DNA from: Culex pipiens pallens | Taxonomy: Eukaryota > Arthropoda > Insecta > Diptera > Culicidae | Assembly (NCBI RefSeq): GCF_016801865.2 | Contig: NC_068937.1 | Location: 9,496,157-9,560,156, forward strand | Length of the DNA: 64,000 bases | Direction of reading: 5' to 3' | Part shown: positions 26,601 through 36,319 of the stretch, piece by piece | Layout of the letters: each line of letters begins with the position of its first letter | Numbering within the stretch: position 1 is the first letter of the stretch | Notes under the pieces: generated by a model | What the model was told of the DNA's origin: nothing | Seen by the model: only the letters and a program-made list of their open reading frames with translations | Database searches by the model: none | Program-made: the position numbers and the translations under genes

Positions 26601-29598
26601 CATAAAGGAGGTTTTATTTTGACAATAATTATGAGCAATTCTCTACAAAAACCGGAAATGGATTTTATTTGTATTTTTTTATTTGACTCAAACGTTGTTG
26701 GGGCCTTCCCTATGACCAAAGAAGCTATTTTGTGTCATTGGTTCACCCATACAAGTCTCCATACAATCTTGGCAGATGTCAATACAAGAATGGTGCGTAA
26801 ATATTCGAAAATCTGTAACTTTTGAATGAATTTTCTGAACAATTTGGTGTCTTCGGCAAAGTTGTAGGTATTGTTGAGGAATATTCAGAAAAATAGGTAC
26901 ATAAAAAATGCCGATTTTGTTATTAACTTTAATTTCACAAAAAAATAGCTTTCCCAAAATACATGCAGCAGACAAAAATTCACAACTTTTGAGCCATAGA
27001 GAAATATGGTAAAAAAAATCTTCCCGGGCAGACAGTAATAACAAAAATCATGCGGTTTTAATAACAAATATTGTTAAAATAACAGAAAGTCTTATGGAAT
27101 CTTCTTGAATAATCCATTTTTGCATAAGGGCTTAATAACTGCTTATGTTATCATAACAAAATTTGTTATTGGTTTGATATTGGTTGAAAGCCAAAACAAC
27201 TTTGGAATAGCATTTTTTGTTTTGGAAGAATACCTCCAAGTGCTATTGGGATGTTCGGATCAGTTGTAAAAATAACAAAAAATAACAACAAAGATTTGTT
27301 CGAAGAATAACTAAAAATGTTACTGGCCTAGTATTTTCAAATAACAAAAAATGTTATTCCCAAGTTATTTCCGTCTGCTCGGGTTCCACCAAGTTATGAC
27401 TTTTTGAAAAAAATGATTTTTGTAGATTGCTAAAAAATTGATTATTTTTCTTCTATATATTGATGCCCGTGTTCTCTCTTGTACTATCTAGATAGGAATC
27501 CCAGCAAGTTTAGTACAAAAAAGCACACCGGAATCGACATGTGAAAATTTTATTAATCTCAGAAATCTGACCTCGCTTCTAGGCGGGCTTTGATATAAGT
27601 ATCTATTTTAAAACAATTTAGCTGGGTGATGAATAGAGAGAATGCGTAACGTGATTTTCGAATGATCCCACTTTGTTTACATCTACAAACTAGGAGGCTG
27701 TTCAAGCACAAGCATGACTTTTTTCTTGCTGGTAAATGAGCTGTTTTATAATTAGTGGTATGCGTTTTATTATGTCTAGTTTTCTACATTATTTTGCTGG
27801 AAAATTGTGTAAGGTTCAACTATTTTACGGATGACGAAGAACTACGACGAAATTGTCATTCTGCGATGTCAAAGATAAATACCTTGGCTTATTTTGGAAT
27901 CATGTAGCTCTTCCTGGGCCAGCGAAAAATCATCGCTAATTCTAGCAAAGCTGAACCAACAAACAGAAAAGATTTTGACTAAATCAGTAGATTTGAAAAC
28001 GGAATCTATAAACACTTCCATTCATAATTATAAAAAAATGACGAACTCGCCTTCAATGTTCTCAAGATTACTTGACTTTAAAAGCCAAAAGAAATCATTC
28101 TTGCTAAAAAAAACAAAAATTGATCGATAACAATACTCTCCACTTTTGGCGAACAGTAAATTGGTTCCACTTTGACAGTTCAAAATTGAGGCCGTTTTTC
28201 GAACCACTATTCAGCACCCAGCAATTAAGGATCGTCGAAAAGCGTTGGACAGAAGAAATCTTTTTTTTTTATTTTAGGTTGTAATTTTGACTAGTTTTAT
28301 GTGACTTTGTCAATGTTGTAAAATGCTTTTTTAAGGGTCACCTTTCGCTTTGTTTTTTACTGACATTTCCTATATTTTAAGTATGAAAATAAGCATGCAG
28401 TTATTTTTGTAACGGCCAGGCTATGCCTCTACAAATTTTTTTATAATTTAAATTATAATGGTTATATAATAAAATGACCGGAAAAAGATAGAAAAAAAAA
28501 TTAAAAAGGCCCATGTTAACATTACGTTGAGAATGAAACTGCCACTGAATCCGCTTTGTAAATGCCGGCCCCGATACTCTTTAAGGGTGTTCCCCTCAGG
28601 AACTGGGAAAGATTTAGTTACTATTAGATAGAGACAATTGAAAGCTCGTGTAGAACATTCTTAATTTAGTCTTGAAATGTTAGATTTTTCTGATGACTAA
28701 ATGCAAATAATGCACTTGAATTATCTGAAATGAACTGAAAAATACTCAAAAATAAAATTTTGATAAATAGAAGTTGAAACAGATAAGAAAACTATACAAA
28801 ATTATTGAAAAAAAAAAATAAATAAATAACAATCTTTTTTTTAAATGGAATTTAACAGAGAATATATCTAAAGAGAAAAAGACTTAAAAATTGTTTTTGT
28901 TCTTTTCTCTGAAATTGTCCAATTAGATAATAAACATAGAGTTGTTTGTTTTATATTATCATAACTAAATAACAGATTTATAATTAAATTTAAAACCTAA
29001 TAAATCGAGCAAAAAAAATATATTAAAAGGCAAGTTAACATTTCAAACCATAATTATATTATCAAAAAAAAAAGAGTCATACAAATATAACAATATAAAA
29101 ATATAGGAAACTTTAAAAAATCTGATATTTCAAACCAGGCTAAAAAATAATTTAGTTTAGAAAAATAATGTTTTCAAATGAATAATTTGTTTTTTTTTTC
29201 AAATAAACAAATTGAAACCGATCCATTGTGAATTTGCAAACAATTGAAGTTACTTTTTCATGAGAAAATATAATTATTCAAAAAAAAATTATTGAAACAA
29301 CTGTACTGATTCAGAATTTAAATACCAAACTTGCTAAGCAAAGCTCAATTATTGAATTATTCATTCCATACAAGATTCAACCAATTCCCTCCATCGTCCA
29401 CGTGTTACCATCCAACCAGATGCAAATGTCATTCAGTAGTTTCTTCCTTTTCAACCTGTTGAGACCATTCCCCCCGTTCCCCGCAAGCAACCCTCCAGCA
29501 TATTTATAATACATTGCCTTTCAAGCTAGGCCGTAGGAAAACTTACAGGTGTAGTACTCCAGGATGTTCTGCTTACAATTGAACGAATTGTAATGCAT
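5688..29598 (-). CDS. sv: shaven (sv), Pax2/5/8 paired-box transcription factor
   Basis: Coding exons on the minus strand are 29598-29547, 13046-12881, 12798-12601, 12536-12196, 12131-12064, 12000-11838, 11772-11281 and 5824-5688. Phases match at every junction and give about 538 residues. The paired domain (residues about 19-144) starts HGGVNQLGGVFVNGRPLPD and continues VRQRIVELAHNGIRPCDIS. It is Pax2/5/8-type (RQLRVSHGCVSKILSRYYET) rather than Pax6-type. It ends INRIVRNKAAEKAK, close to my memory of Drosophila sv. The octapeptide YSINGLLG (about 225-232) recruits Groucho in this family. No full homeodomain is present, as expected. A Q-rich linker and an Ala-run region follow. The C-terminus is rich in Tyr and ends IHYPEEQ. 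The 12195 donor (GTTGGT) is weak. The start exon is less certain than the rest. In insects sv acts in sense organs and the eye. Confidence 0.9.
6130..6687. mobile_element. Inverted-repeat element, TIR AATTGGGTCCTAAAAT
   Basis: Left end AATTGGGTCCTAAAATGAAG and right end ATTTTAGGACCCAATT are inverted copies. The arms continue with matching blocks (AAGCTTATTTTTCTGAG, ACAGCTCGTTCCAAGGGGAC) to a centre near 6430. Related copies lie at 45635-46543 and, as a half, at about 33957-34311. There is no coding capacity. The superfamily was not assigned because target duplications are ambiguous. Confidence 0.65.
7730..8045. repeat. Second copy of the GCCCCCTGATTTTT dispersed repeat
   Basis: It is collinear with 2380-2700 over about 300 bp, with many substitutions and small indels, which indicates an old family. 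The copy ends in the same GGGCCG..TTTGAAGGGGGG block. Confidence 0.55.
8086..8435. mobile_element. 350-bp MITE with about 48-bp imperfect TIRs
   Basis: The left end runs AGTAACTGTGCCAATT to TTTAAGGGTCGCT. The right end is its inverse (AGCGACCCTTAAA to AATTGACACCGTTACT). The interior has no coding capacity. Exact ends and target duplication are uncertain by a few bases. Confidence 0.6.
8672..8740. repeat. Truncated MITE end (AAACCCCGATGGTTTGACAC type)
   Basis: The block reads, in reverse, ACTGAAACCCCGATGGTTTG followed by ACACC..TTGTCAAACGAACGGGGTCA. The same block occurs forward at about 16905-16971. Both look like one end of the same element; the other ends are not apparent. Confidence 0.5.
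8896..9013. repeat. Small palindromic element near AGCAAAACAATG
   Basis: CAAAGAGTCTATCCTGCT and its inverse AGCAGGATAGTTAGACTCTTTG form a hairpin. Outer AGCAAAACAATG resembles the terminal repeat of the palindrome at 40790-40904. It is probably a degenerate member of the same MITE family. Confidence 0.4.
9068..10999. mobile_element. 1.9-kb palindromic element, TIR GAGCARTTCTCTA, TSD AATT
   Basis: The two arms, about 0.95 kb each, are near-perfect inverted copies meeting near 10030. Termini are GAGCAGTTCTCTA and TAGAGAATTGCTC, flanked by the direct repeat AATT (9064-9067, 11000-11003). Both arms carry the same short open frames read outward or inward, which are not genes. A shorter relative lies at 20647-21837. 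The 4-bp duplication is consistent in both. I could not name the superfamily. Confidence 0.8.
14470..14656. mobile_element. Candidate short MITE, ends ACACA..AAAAAATAT
   Basis: Left ACACAAAAAAATATTTCCGA and right ATATTTTTTTCTGTGT are roughly inverted. The interior holds a second small palindrome (GTTACATCATTTATGATGTAAC). The match is short and low in complexity, so this is tentative. Confidence 0.4.
16905..16971. repeat. MITE end, AAACCCCGATGGTTTGACAC type
   Basis: This is a forward copy of the block seen reversed at 8672-8740, sharing TACACT.AAACCCCGATGG and TTGTCAAACGAACGGGGTCA over about 65 bp. No opposite terminus was found nearby. Confidence 0.5.
17516..18350. other. GC-richer island inside sv intron
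   Basis: Base composition shifts sharply from the AT-rich flanks. The segment holds a GA microsatellite (about 17781-17799) and several short open frames on both strands, none recognisable. It could be an enhancer or an alternative non-coding exon. This rests on composition only. Confidence 0.35.
20647..21837. mobile_element. 1.2-kb palindromic element, same family as 9068-10999, TSD ACCT
   Basis: It has the GAGCAGTTCTCTA and AGAGAATTGCTC termini and the direct repeat ACCT (20643-20646, 21838-21841). The arms match the outer part of the 9068-10999 element. The inner part, including the segments around the centre of the larger copy, is missing, with the fold point near 21385. It therefore looks like an internal-deletion derivative. 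Confidence 0.8.
22809..22957. mobile_element. 149-bp MITE, TIR AGGASGTATTAGAC, TSD TTA
   Basis: Left AGGAGGTATTAGACTATGGC pairs with right GTCTAATACGTCCT. Inner blocks AAACAAACTCGCA and TGCGAGTTTGTTTG pair as well. The flanking direct repeat is TTA (22806-22808, 22958-22960). It is non-coding. Confidence 0.75.
23441..25000 (-). promoter_or_regulatory. GC-richer island, candidate sv promoter/5' UTR region
   Basis: This is about 1.5 kb of unusually GC-rich sequence in the sv intron. On the minus strand, the stretch reading down from about 24615 begins TCAGTCTCTCAGTGGTCGTG, resembling an arthropod initiator, and continues as typical untranslated leader with no long ORF. On the plus strand a strong donor-like AGGTAAGT occurs at about 24691-24698. 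It may be an internal promoter for an sv isoform, or a separate non-coding transcript. There is no direct evidence of transcription. Confidence 0.35.
25645..25929. mobile_element. 285-bp MITE, TIR CCCGRGCAGACGG
   Basis: Left CCCGAGCAGACGGAAATAA and right TTATTACCGTCTGCCCGGG are inverted. The interior is full of TAACA/TGTTA motifs (AATAACATTTTTTG). A copy in opposite orientation is at 27023-27383. The flanks are TA and TT, so the 2-bp duplication is imperfect here. Confidence 0.7.
26031..26364. mobile_element. 334-bp Tc1/mariner-type MITE, TIR CAGTCYAGACTCGATT, TSD TA
   Basis: Left CAGTCCAGACTCGATTCGGA pairs with right AATCGAGTCTAGACTG and is flanked by TA on both sides (26029-26030, 26365-26366). 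Inside, GGATAATCGAACTTCGG is repeated near the right end. A CAGT start with TA duplication is typical of Tc1/mariner/pogo elements. No transposase frame is present. Confidence 0.75.
26634..26900. repeat. Diverged single arm of the GAGCARTTCTC family
   Basis: It starts GAGCAATTCTCTACAAAAAC and runs collinear, with much divergence, to the TTTGGTGTCTTCGGCAAAGT and GTTGTAGGTAT block that marks the arms of the elements at 9068 and 20647. No partner arm was found. The open frame across it is the same non-coding shadow seen in the other copies. Confidence 0.55.
27023..27383. mobile_element. 361-bp MITE, TIR CCCGRGCAGAC, TSD TT
   Basis: Left CCCGGGCAGACAGTAATAAC pairs with right TTATTTCCGTCTGCTCGGG. 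The direct repeat TT flanks it (27021-27022, 27384-27385). It is inverted relative to the copy at 25645-25929, so the pair could form a 1.7-kb hairpin. Confidence 0.75.
27894..28130 (+). other. Unrecognised 78-codon open frame
   Basis: The frame encodes a Ser/Lys-rich peptide (starting MESCSSSWASEKSSLILAKL) in an otherwise stop-rich region. Composition is slightly more protein-like than its neighbours. No domain, start context or splice partner was recognised. It may be a decayed transposon ORF or chance. Confidence 0.15.
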
Positions 29599-29607
29599 TG
29601 TCTGCAG
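29547..29607 (-). other. sv: sv start exon (first coding exon)
   Basis: A long pyrimidine tract ending TTTCAG precedes the exon. ATG follows nine bases in, at 29598, and the exon ends at a strong donor GTAAGT (29546). The 17 codons read MHYNSFNCKQNILEYYT plus one base, which is exactly the phase the paired-box exon needs. The junction reads YYTCHGGVNQLGG. Because the exon begins with an acceptor, at least one non-coding exon and the promoter must lie further right, beyond 29607. Assignment rests on splice signals and phase, not on recognised homology. Confidence 0.6.
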
Positions 29608-30440
29608 CTGAAAAAAAAATGCAGAGGGAAAAACGAACAAAAGGAAACGAGACAGAGAGAGATCAAAGTTGCGGTTAATGTTCGGAGGGGGGACACTTGT
29701 TGGTTTTGTTAGAACCTCACGCGGCTTGTCCCAGCAACCTCAGAATCGGGCTGGAAATCGGATATTGCCTCACGGGGCGACCTCCAAAGACTCCGTACAA
29801 ATGTGAGAGACTTCGTCCGTTGACTCTGTTTTTTTTGGCGCGATTCGAGGAAGATGAAAGGGAATTGGAACTTGGGAAAAGGGATCATATTCCTGGGAGG
29901 GAGAGCGGGGTGTCATGAGTTTGTTTTGAGGGTTTCGTGGAGGAAACAGAGGAGAATGAAGGGACAGCCAAAAGAGCATTGTTCGGCGGCGTGGTGCTGG
30001 AATTTAAAAGGCTGGAAAAGGGTCAGGTGCATTTGTGGTTAGAGATGTTAAATTCTGAATTTTGTTCAGTAGATTATAATCCATTTCAAGTTGATGATAA
30101 TTTAAATTTACATTTAATGTCAATAATATAACGAGAGACTGATACAAATTTTATTTCAAATTGTTGTTCCATACTTTCACAATTGTATCAAAAGATCTGG
30201 AAACATACTATATTGCTAAAAAAAAGTTGAAAAAAAAACTTGTCAAATCGTATGATGATTAAACTATGTAGTCTTTTTACAAATAAAATAAAAATCTTTA
30301 CAAATTTAAATGTATAAACATTTTTATTTTATTTGTAATCAACGATAAAATGCAAATGCCATTGTATTGAAGTATAAAGCATTTTGTAAATAGTTAACCA
30401 GGACAGAAATATAAAATAAAAATTATATTGGCTTCAATAA

Positions 30441-33361
30441 CACTACTCGACAAAACGAAACTTGTGTCAAGGGATTGACGATATCTCATCGGTTCCTCAG
30501 AGAAAAGGCATCCCCGAATCCGATGCAATCGACAGAATTTGATTTTATGTCCACGCGGACTGACGAGAAGCTGGTAAATTTTTTAACATAAAAAAATCGA
30601 ACAATTTAAAAAAAACTTGCGTCTCCTCCCAACTATATGAGCCATCTACAAAAATATGGAGGCGCCTGGTGCATAGCCATTTCCTTTAAGCACAACGGAA
30701 ACAACCAATACAAATGTATAAAAAAGTTGTCAAGTTCGGGGGGTCCACAGCTAGCATTTTTTGTACGATTATAAAAATAAATATTAAAAGTTTAAAATTA
30801 AAATATTTGAAAAACATTTTTTTTAAATATACTTGTTTACTAAAATTTTATGTTTCTCAAAGGTCTATGGGTACTTCGGGATGTCCATGGTAATCCAAGG
30901 ACTCCCTAGAGTTAAGATCTATGAGTCTACCGCCGTAACAAGCAAGAGGTCGTCGGATTTTGACCCCGGATTATGTGCGTATAGCATCAGTGGATATGGT
31001 AGACTACTATATGAATGTAATGGGATGTACATGGTCATCCAAGGACTCCCTGGAGTTAAGATCTACGAGTCTACCGCCGTAACAAGCAAGAGGTCGTTGG
31101 ATTTTGACCCCGGATCATGTGAGTATAGCATCAGTGGATATGGTAGACTACTATATGAATGTAATGGGATGTCCATGGTCATCCAAGGACTCCCTGGAGT
31201 TAAGATCTACGAGTCTACCGCCGTAACAAGCAAGAGGTCGTCGGATTTTGACCCCGGATCATGTGCGTATAGCACCAGTGGATATGGTAGACTACTATAT
31301 GAATGTAATGGGATGTCCATGGTCATCCAAGGACTCCCTGGAGTTAAGATCTACGAGTCTACCGCCGTAACAAGCAAGAGGTCGTCGGATTTTGACCCCG
31401 GATCATGTGCGTATAGCACCAGTGGATATGGTAGACTACTATATGAATGTAATGGGATGTCCATGGTCATCCAAGGACTCCCTGGAGTTAAGATCTACGA
31501 GTCTAGCGCCGTAACAAGCAAGAGGTCGTCGGATTTTGACCCCGGATCATGTGCGTATAGCATCAGTGGATATGGTAGACTACTATATGAATGTAATGGG
31601 ATGTCCATGGTCATCCAAGGACTCCCTGGAGTTAAGATCTACGAGTCTACCGCCGTAACAAACAAGAGGTCATCGGCTTTTGACCCCGGATCATGTGCGT
31701 ATAGCATCAGTGGATATGGTAGACTACTATATGAATGTAATGGGATGTCCATGGTCATCCAAGGACTCCCTGGAGTTAAGATCTACGAGTCTACCGCCGT
31801 AACAAACAAGAGGTCATCGGCTTTTGACCCCGGATCATGTGCGTATAGCATCAGTGGATATGGTAGACTACTATATAAATGTGTTGGGCTCCCTGGAGTT
31901 AAGATCTACGAGTCTACCGCCGTAACAAAAAAGAGGTCGCCGTTTGGCTAAAGTGGTAAGCAAGGACTTTTGTTCATCGTTCAAACTTAAATATTTCGAT
32001 AACTTTACATCGATTGTAGATCTTAACTCCAGGGAGTCCTTGGATGACCATGTACATCCCATTACATTCATATAGTAGTCTACCATATCCGCTGGTGCTA
32101 TACGCACATGATCCGGGGTCAAAATCCGACGACCTCTTGCTTGTTACGGCAGTAGACTCGTAGATCTTAACTCCAGGGAGTCCTTGGATGACCATGTACA
32201 TCCCATTACATTCATATAGTAGTCTACCATATCCACTGATGCTATACGCACATGATCCGGGGTCAAAAGCCGATGACCTCTTGTTTGTTACGGCGGTAGA
32301 CTCGTAGATCTTAACTCCAGGGAGTCCTTGGATGACCATGGACATCCCATTACATTCATATAGTAGTCTACCATATCCACTGATGCTATACGCACATGAT
32401 CCGGGGTCAAAATCCGACGACCTCTTGCTTGTTACGGCGGTAGACTCGTAGATCTTAACTCCAGGGAGTCCTTGGATGACCATGTACATCCCATTACATT
32501 CATTTAGTAGTCTACCATATCCACTGATGCTATACTCACATGATCCGGGGTCAAAATCCGACGACCTCTTGCTTGTTACGGCGGTAGACTCGTAGATCTT
32601 AACTCCAGGGAGTCCTTGGATGACCATGTACATCCCATTACATTCATATAGTAGTCTACCATATCCACTGGTGCTATACGCACATGATCCGGGGTCAAAA
32701 TCCGACGACCTCTTGCTTGTTACGGCGGTAGACTCGTAGATCTTAACTCCAGGGAGTCCTTGGATGACCATGTACATCCCATTACATTCATATAGTAGTC
32801 TACCATATCCACTGATGCTATACGCACATAATCCGGGGTCAAAATCCGACGACCTCTTGCTTGTTACGGCGGTAGACTCATAGATCTTAACTCTAGGGAG
32901 TCCTTGGATTACCATGGACATCCCGAAGTACCCATAGACCTTTGAGAAACATAAAATTTTAGTAAACAAGTATATTTAAAAAAAATGTTTTTCAAATATT
33001 TTAATTTTAAACTTTTAATATTTATTTTTATAATCGTACAAAAAATGCTAGCTGTGGACCCCCCGAACTTGACAACTTTTTTATACATTTGTATTGGTTG
33101 TTTCCGTTGTGCTTAAAGGAAATGGCTATGCACCAGGCGCCTCCATATTTTTGTAGATGGCTCATATAGTTGGGAGGAGACGCAAGTTTTTTTTAAATTG
33201 TTCGATTTTTTTATGTTAAAAAATTTACCAGCTTCTCGTCAGTCCGCGTGGACATAAAATCAAATTCTGTCGATTGCATCGGATTCGGGGATGCCTTTTC
33301 TCTGAGGAACCGATGAGATATCGTCAATCCCTTGACACAAGTTTTGTTTTGTCGAGTAGTG
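30441..33361. mobile_element. 2.9-kb CACTA-type foldback element with 144-bp tandem-repeat arms
   Basis: Termini are CACTACTCGACAAAAC and GTTTTGTCGAGTAGTG with a 3-bp target duplication TAA (30438-30440, 33362-33364). CACTA..TAGTG ends with a 3-bp duplication define the CACTA (CMC/EnSpm) group. About 430 bp of unique sequence at each end is nearly identical in inverse orientation. Inside, each arm has about seven copies of a 144-bp unit: first-to-last repeat landmarks are 30898-31762 in the left arm and 32033-32894 in the right. The left arm also has a truncated eighth unit. The arms meet near 31950-31985. No transposase is visible, so it is non-autonomous. Its structure resembles Drosophila Foldback elements, which are a different family. 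Confidence 0.85.
30833..31951 (+). repeat. Left 144-bp tandem array, open in one frame
   Basis: Seven full units and one truncated unit keep a 372-codon frame open because 144 is divisible by three. The 48-residue period includes VIQGLPGVKIYESTAVT and SGYGRLLYECNG. The mirror array (32969-31974, minus) has a 331-codon frame with the same period. Substitutions among units are few (for example TSKR/TNKR, SIS/STS, DF/AF). No signal peptide or known domain was seen. A coding role is possible but unsupported. Confidence 0.6.
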
Positions 33362-33956
33362 TAATTAGCTGAAAAACGTTTTATATTTTACATAAAATAA
33401 ATAACAAAAAATAAGTTTATAGAAATTACTTAAATTTAACAAAGTTTGAAAGAAAAAGTAAAAACGACAAAAGCCACATTTCATTTAGTTTTTTTTTTTT
33501 TCAAAGCAAATGGATGTTTTTAAGGTTAGGGTGTCGGAACTGGTATTAAAGAAAACATCTTTTACAGGGCACAGTATGTTACAAAAATCCAGAATTTTCG
33601 GAATATTTTTTTGTAAACTATTTAGAAATGCTTAATTTGTTACATAAAATCGGAATGGCAATCGAAAAGTATTATAAACAATTTTTGATTAAATTAATTT
33701 TCAATTTTTCTGAGTGCGTCCAATATTCAGTAAAAATTATGTCAAAAATTCTTGAAAATTTCTGATTGATCAGATAAGAATATCAAAACTTTTTGAAGTC
33801 AAGTCAAATTTTCAAAAAGTTTTAAATCATTTACAAAAACTTGATATTTACTATTTCTTAAATATATCAGTAATGATCGAAAAGATAAATTTGAATTGAA
33901 TGATAATTTTTTGTACCGTATTGTTTGAATTGTAAAAAATAAAAAATTATTCAATA

Positions 33957-34311
33957 CGGTCCTAAAGCCCTATGTAAATTTTTGTCTTCAAAAGTTAAAA
34001 ACAAGTAAAAAACAAGATTAAAAACCATTTACGATCACTTTTTTGCATTTTAATGATAAAAAAAAAACATTTTTTTGCATTTTAATGCAAAAAAACATTT
34101 TTTTGATGGATCAAAAATGGTCCCCTTAGAACAAACTGTCAAGTAGGACCTTTTCTGTCAAAAAGGGGTGCGAAGCTTATTTTTTTTAAATTGAATTAAA
34201 AATCCACTTCAAATCCTTTGTGGTCGTACTCGTTTGAACTCAGAAAAATATGCTTTATCTTTATTAACAATAACATCACACATTTAGGCATAATTTTAGG
34301 ACTCAATTGTA
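33957..34311. repeat. Half copy of the GGGTCCTAAAAT-type element
   Basis: It follows the right half of the 6130-6687 element: GCCCTATGT, CCATTTACGATCACTTTTT, TGGTCCCCTTAGAACAA, TAGGACCTTTTCTGTCA and a final ATTTTAGGACTCAATTG. The left half is absent. Confidence 0.5.
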
Positions 34312-34494
34312 CAAAGATTGCCAAAGGCAATTTTCAACTTGTCTTAGAAAGGCGTAAGCTTTTGAAATATAAAATTAAAGATTCATTTTTTCAGGCCTCG
34401 TTTCTAATATTAAACAAGGGTAAAAGAAAAAAAATATGTCGATGAAAAAACATGAAACAATATTAGCTGTCAATCCATAAAATCAATATAAATA

Positions 34495-34755
34495 TCAATT
34501 TTCAAACACAAAAAAATTGCATTGAGACCAGCGATGGAAGAATCATCATCAAAGAAAATCTTTTGACGTTCATCAAGAGAAAAAATCCGTAGGATGCATG
34601 GCTCTCCTCTCTCGCGCACGAAAACTCGGTTAAAGGAATCTCCAAAAATCAATCAAATGGAAAATCTTTTTCACTACAACACTTGCAAGTGTAATGTCAC
34701 ACGTCGAAAAGAGACCTGTCGCTTTTTAAAATGTGTAAACAAAGCGAAATAAACA
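34495..34755. repeat. Dispersed repeat copy B (inverse of 1-430)
   Basis: It is the reverse-oriented match to the window's first 430 bases, without the MITE. Anchors are CTCTCCTCTCTCGCGCAC, AAAATCTTTTGACGTTCATC and TGTCACACGTCGAAAAG. Confidence 0.6.
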
Positions 34756-35459
34756 ATTTGAAGTGGTGCTGACAAGGAAATTCACAAAAAAATCCTCAAT
34801 AGACTAATTTTTTCGGAGAAGTTCGGGAGCGATTTTCTTTTACGTGATTCGCTTCCTCTCTTTTTCGCGGGTGAAGGAAGTTCGCAAGTGAAAATGATTT
34901 TTTTACGATTATTTCATCCCTTGCAATTGCAATTTTTTTTAAGTTTATGTTTGAATGGTGGTGGTGGTTAATTTATTTCAGGCAGCTTTAACATGTTTGT
35001 CATTCGCTGCCTTATGTTTGAATGAAATTTTAAACTTTTGCAAAACTATATTTATGCATAAAAATAAATCATTTACATATTAGCTGAAAATTAAGTAGTT
35101 TTATGCCTTTTTGATCAAATGATTAAAATCATATCAAATGAGCAAAATTAAATGATTTAATCTCAAAACCAGAGATTTTATAACTAAGATTTCTCAACAG
35201 TTGGATCTCTCTTTAATCTGCTTCGAAATTCTTTCCTTGATCAACCTGCACATTCTTCCTATTTTGAAATGTATCGAACCGGTAAATAATAAATCAAAGT
35301 CCATCTCAAGATTTGCCCCTCCAGCAAATCTTCCCTCCAGGACACAAAAGGACATCCACTTTTACGTTGCTGCCCCGATTGACTGGAGCGAACCCCTTTT
35401 TTATTTCAAAATCCCAAGCATAAAATATGTTCTGGCTCTGCCTGGCGCGGGTAATCAAA

Positions 35460-36240
35460 TTTAAATTTCCGTGATATATACCAGCCAGGAGCTGTTGCTC
35501 CTCCAAAAAGGACGAACGGTACTGCTGCAATCTGACAGGCGCGTACTGGCGCCACTCAACCGTAACACGTGCTCCCTTTTCGTGGCCATTCCTCCGTCGT
35601 CCCTTTTTGGCAGGGATTTTTCCCTGATTTGTTAGAACCTCATCAGCTAATTTTTGGTTGGATATTTGTATTATTGGGGATATTTGAAATGAAACACGTA
35701 GAAAAAAAGCGATTTTTGCGATTTTTATTAGCCCGGATTCAAACATCTTTCAAAACGTCTTTTTCTTTGGCAAGGATCCTGGTCCTGACAAATCGAGAAG
35801 GTGAAAATTTCCCAGCAAACCTTTGCACAAATGTGTTCCAGTTTCACACAACACGCGTCACCTTAAACTTTACACAAACTTGTAACAAAATTTCGTATTT
35901 CTAAACCACTTTTTTAAAACTGCATAACTATTTCACACTTTTATTTTCGACGAACACGACCAGCAAGTGCAAAAACCCACAAAACCCGTCCCGTATTACG
36001 ACTCGTTCGCTCTGACTGTTCTACACACCTCCACAGCGGAGCAGTATGCCATGCCAAAATGCGCAGGGCTCCGGCACGGTTTGTTTACGCTTCAGTTGTT
36101 TTGATTCTGGAGTCGGCGGCGGTGCCGCCGCCATGACGTCATGCTCTCTGTTTGTCGTGGAAGAGAGAGCGGCGTCATTTGAAGCCGGAGAGAGAATCGT
36201 ATAACAGTTTGACAGTTTGGCGCGCGTGGGTTTTGTTGTT
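35460..36240 (-). promoter_or_regulatory. GC-richer block upstream of sv; candidate 5' exon/promoter
   Basis: A compositional island lies between the sv start exon and the 3' end of the F-box gene. On the minus strand an open stretch at about 35640-35470 has coding-like composition (for example QYRSSFLEEQQLLAG), but its splice sites are weak. Upstream, around 36000-36130, is a G+C-rich promoter-like region containing TGACGTCA (36131-36138). It may hold the upstream non-coding sv exon that the acceptor at 29608 implies, or the start of an unrelated transcript. Evidence is compositional only. Confidence 0.3.
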
Positions 36241-36319
36241 GTGTGAAGCGTGGTGAATCAAAACAAAAAGTGATTTTTTACGGTTTATTTCGATTGGAAA
36301 TTGAAAATATTGAGAAATT

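Larger units (their letters stand above)
13047..29546 (-). other. First coding sv intron (16.5 kb)
   Basis: It separates the start exon from the paired box. The strand-appropriate acceptor CAG is at 13047 and the donor GTAAGT at 29546. It contains an AT-rich stretch without visible features (13100-14460), several MITEs, a long palindromic element (20647-21837), and two GC-richer islands (17516-18350 and 23441-25000) that stand out from their surroundings. The parts at 15000-15770, 18450-20640, 21850-22800 and 28150-29380 show only AT-rich sequence and eroded repeats. Confidence 0.7.

Noticed and set aside
30833..32969. CRISPR-like reading of the 144-bp repeat array
   Set aside because: The units are directly adjacent with no spacers, lie in mirrored arms within a CACTA-ended element, and the genome is eukaryotic.
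35306..35746. 146-codon minus-strand frame near the GC-rich block
   Set aside because: No recognised domain, and its flanking splice sites are weak. It is mentioned only as part of a possible 5' exon region.
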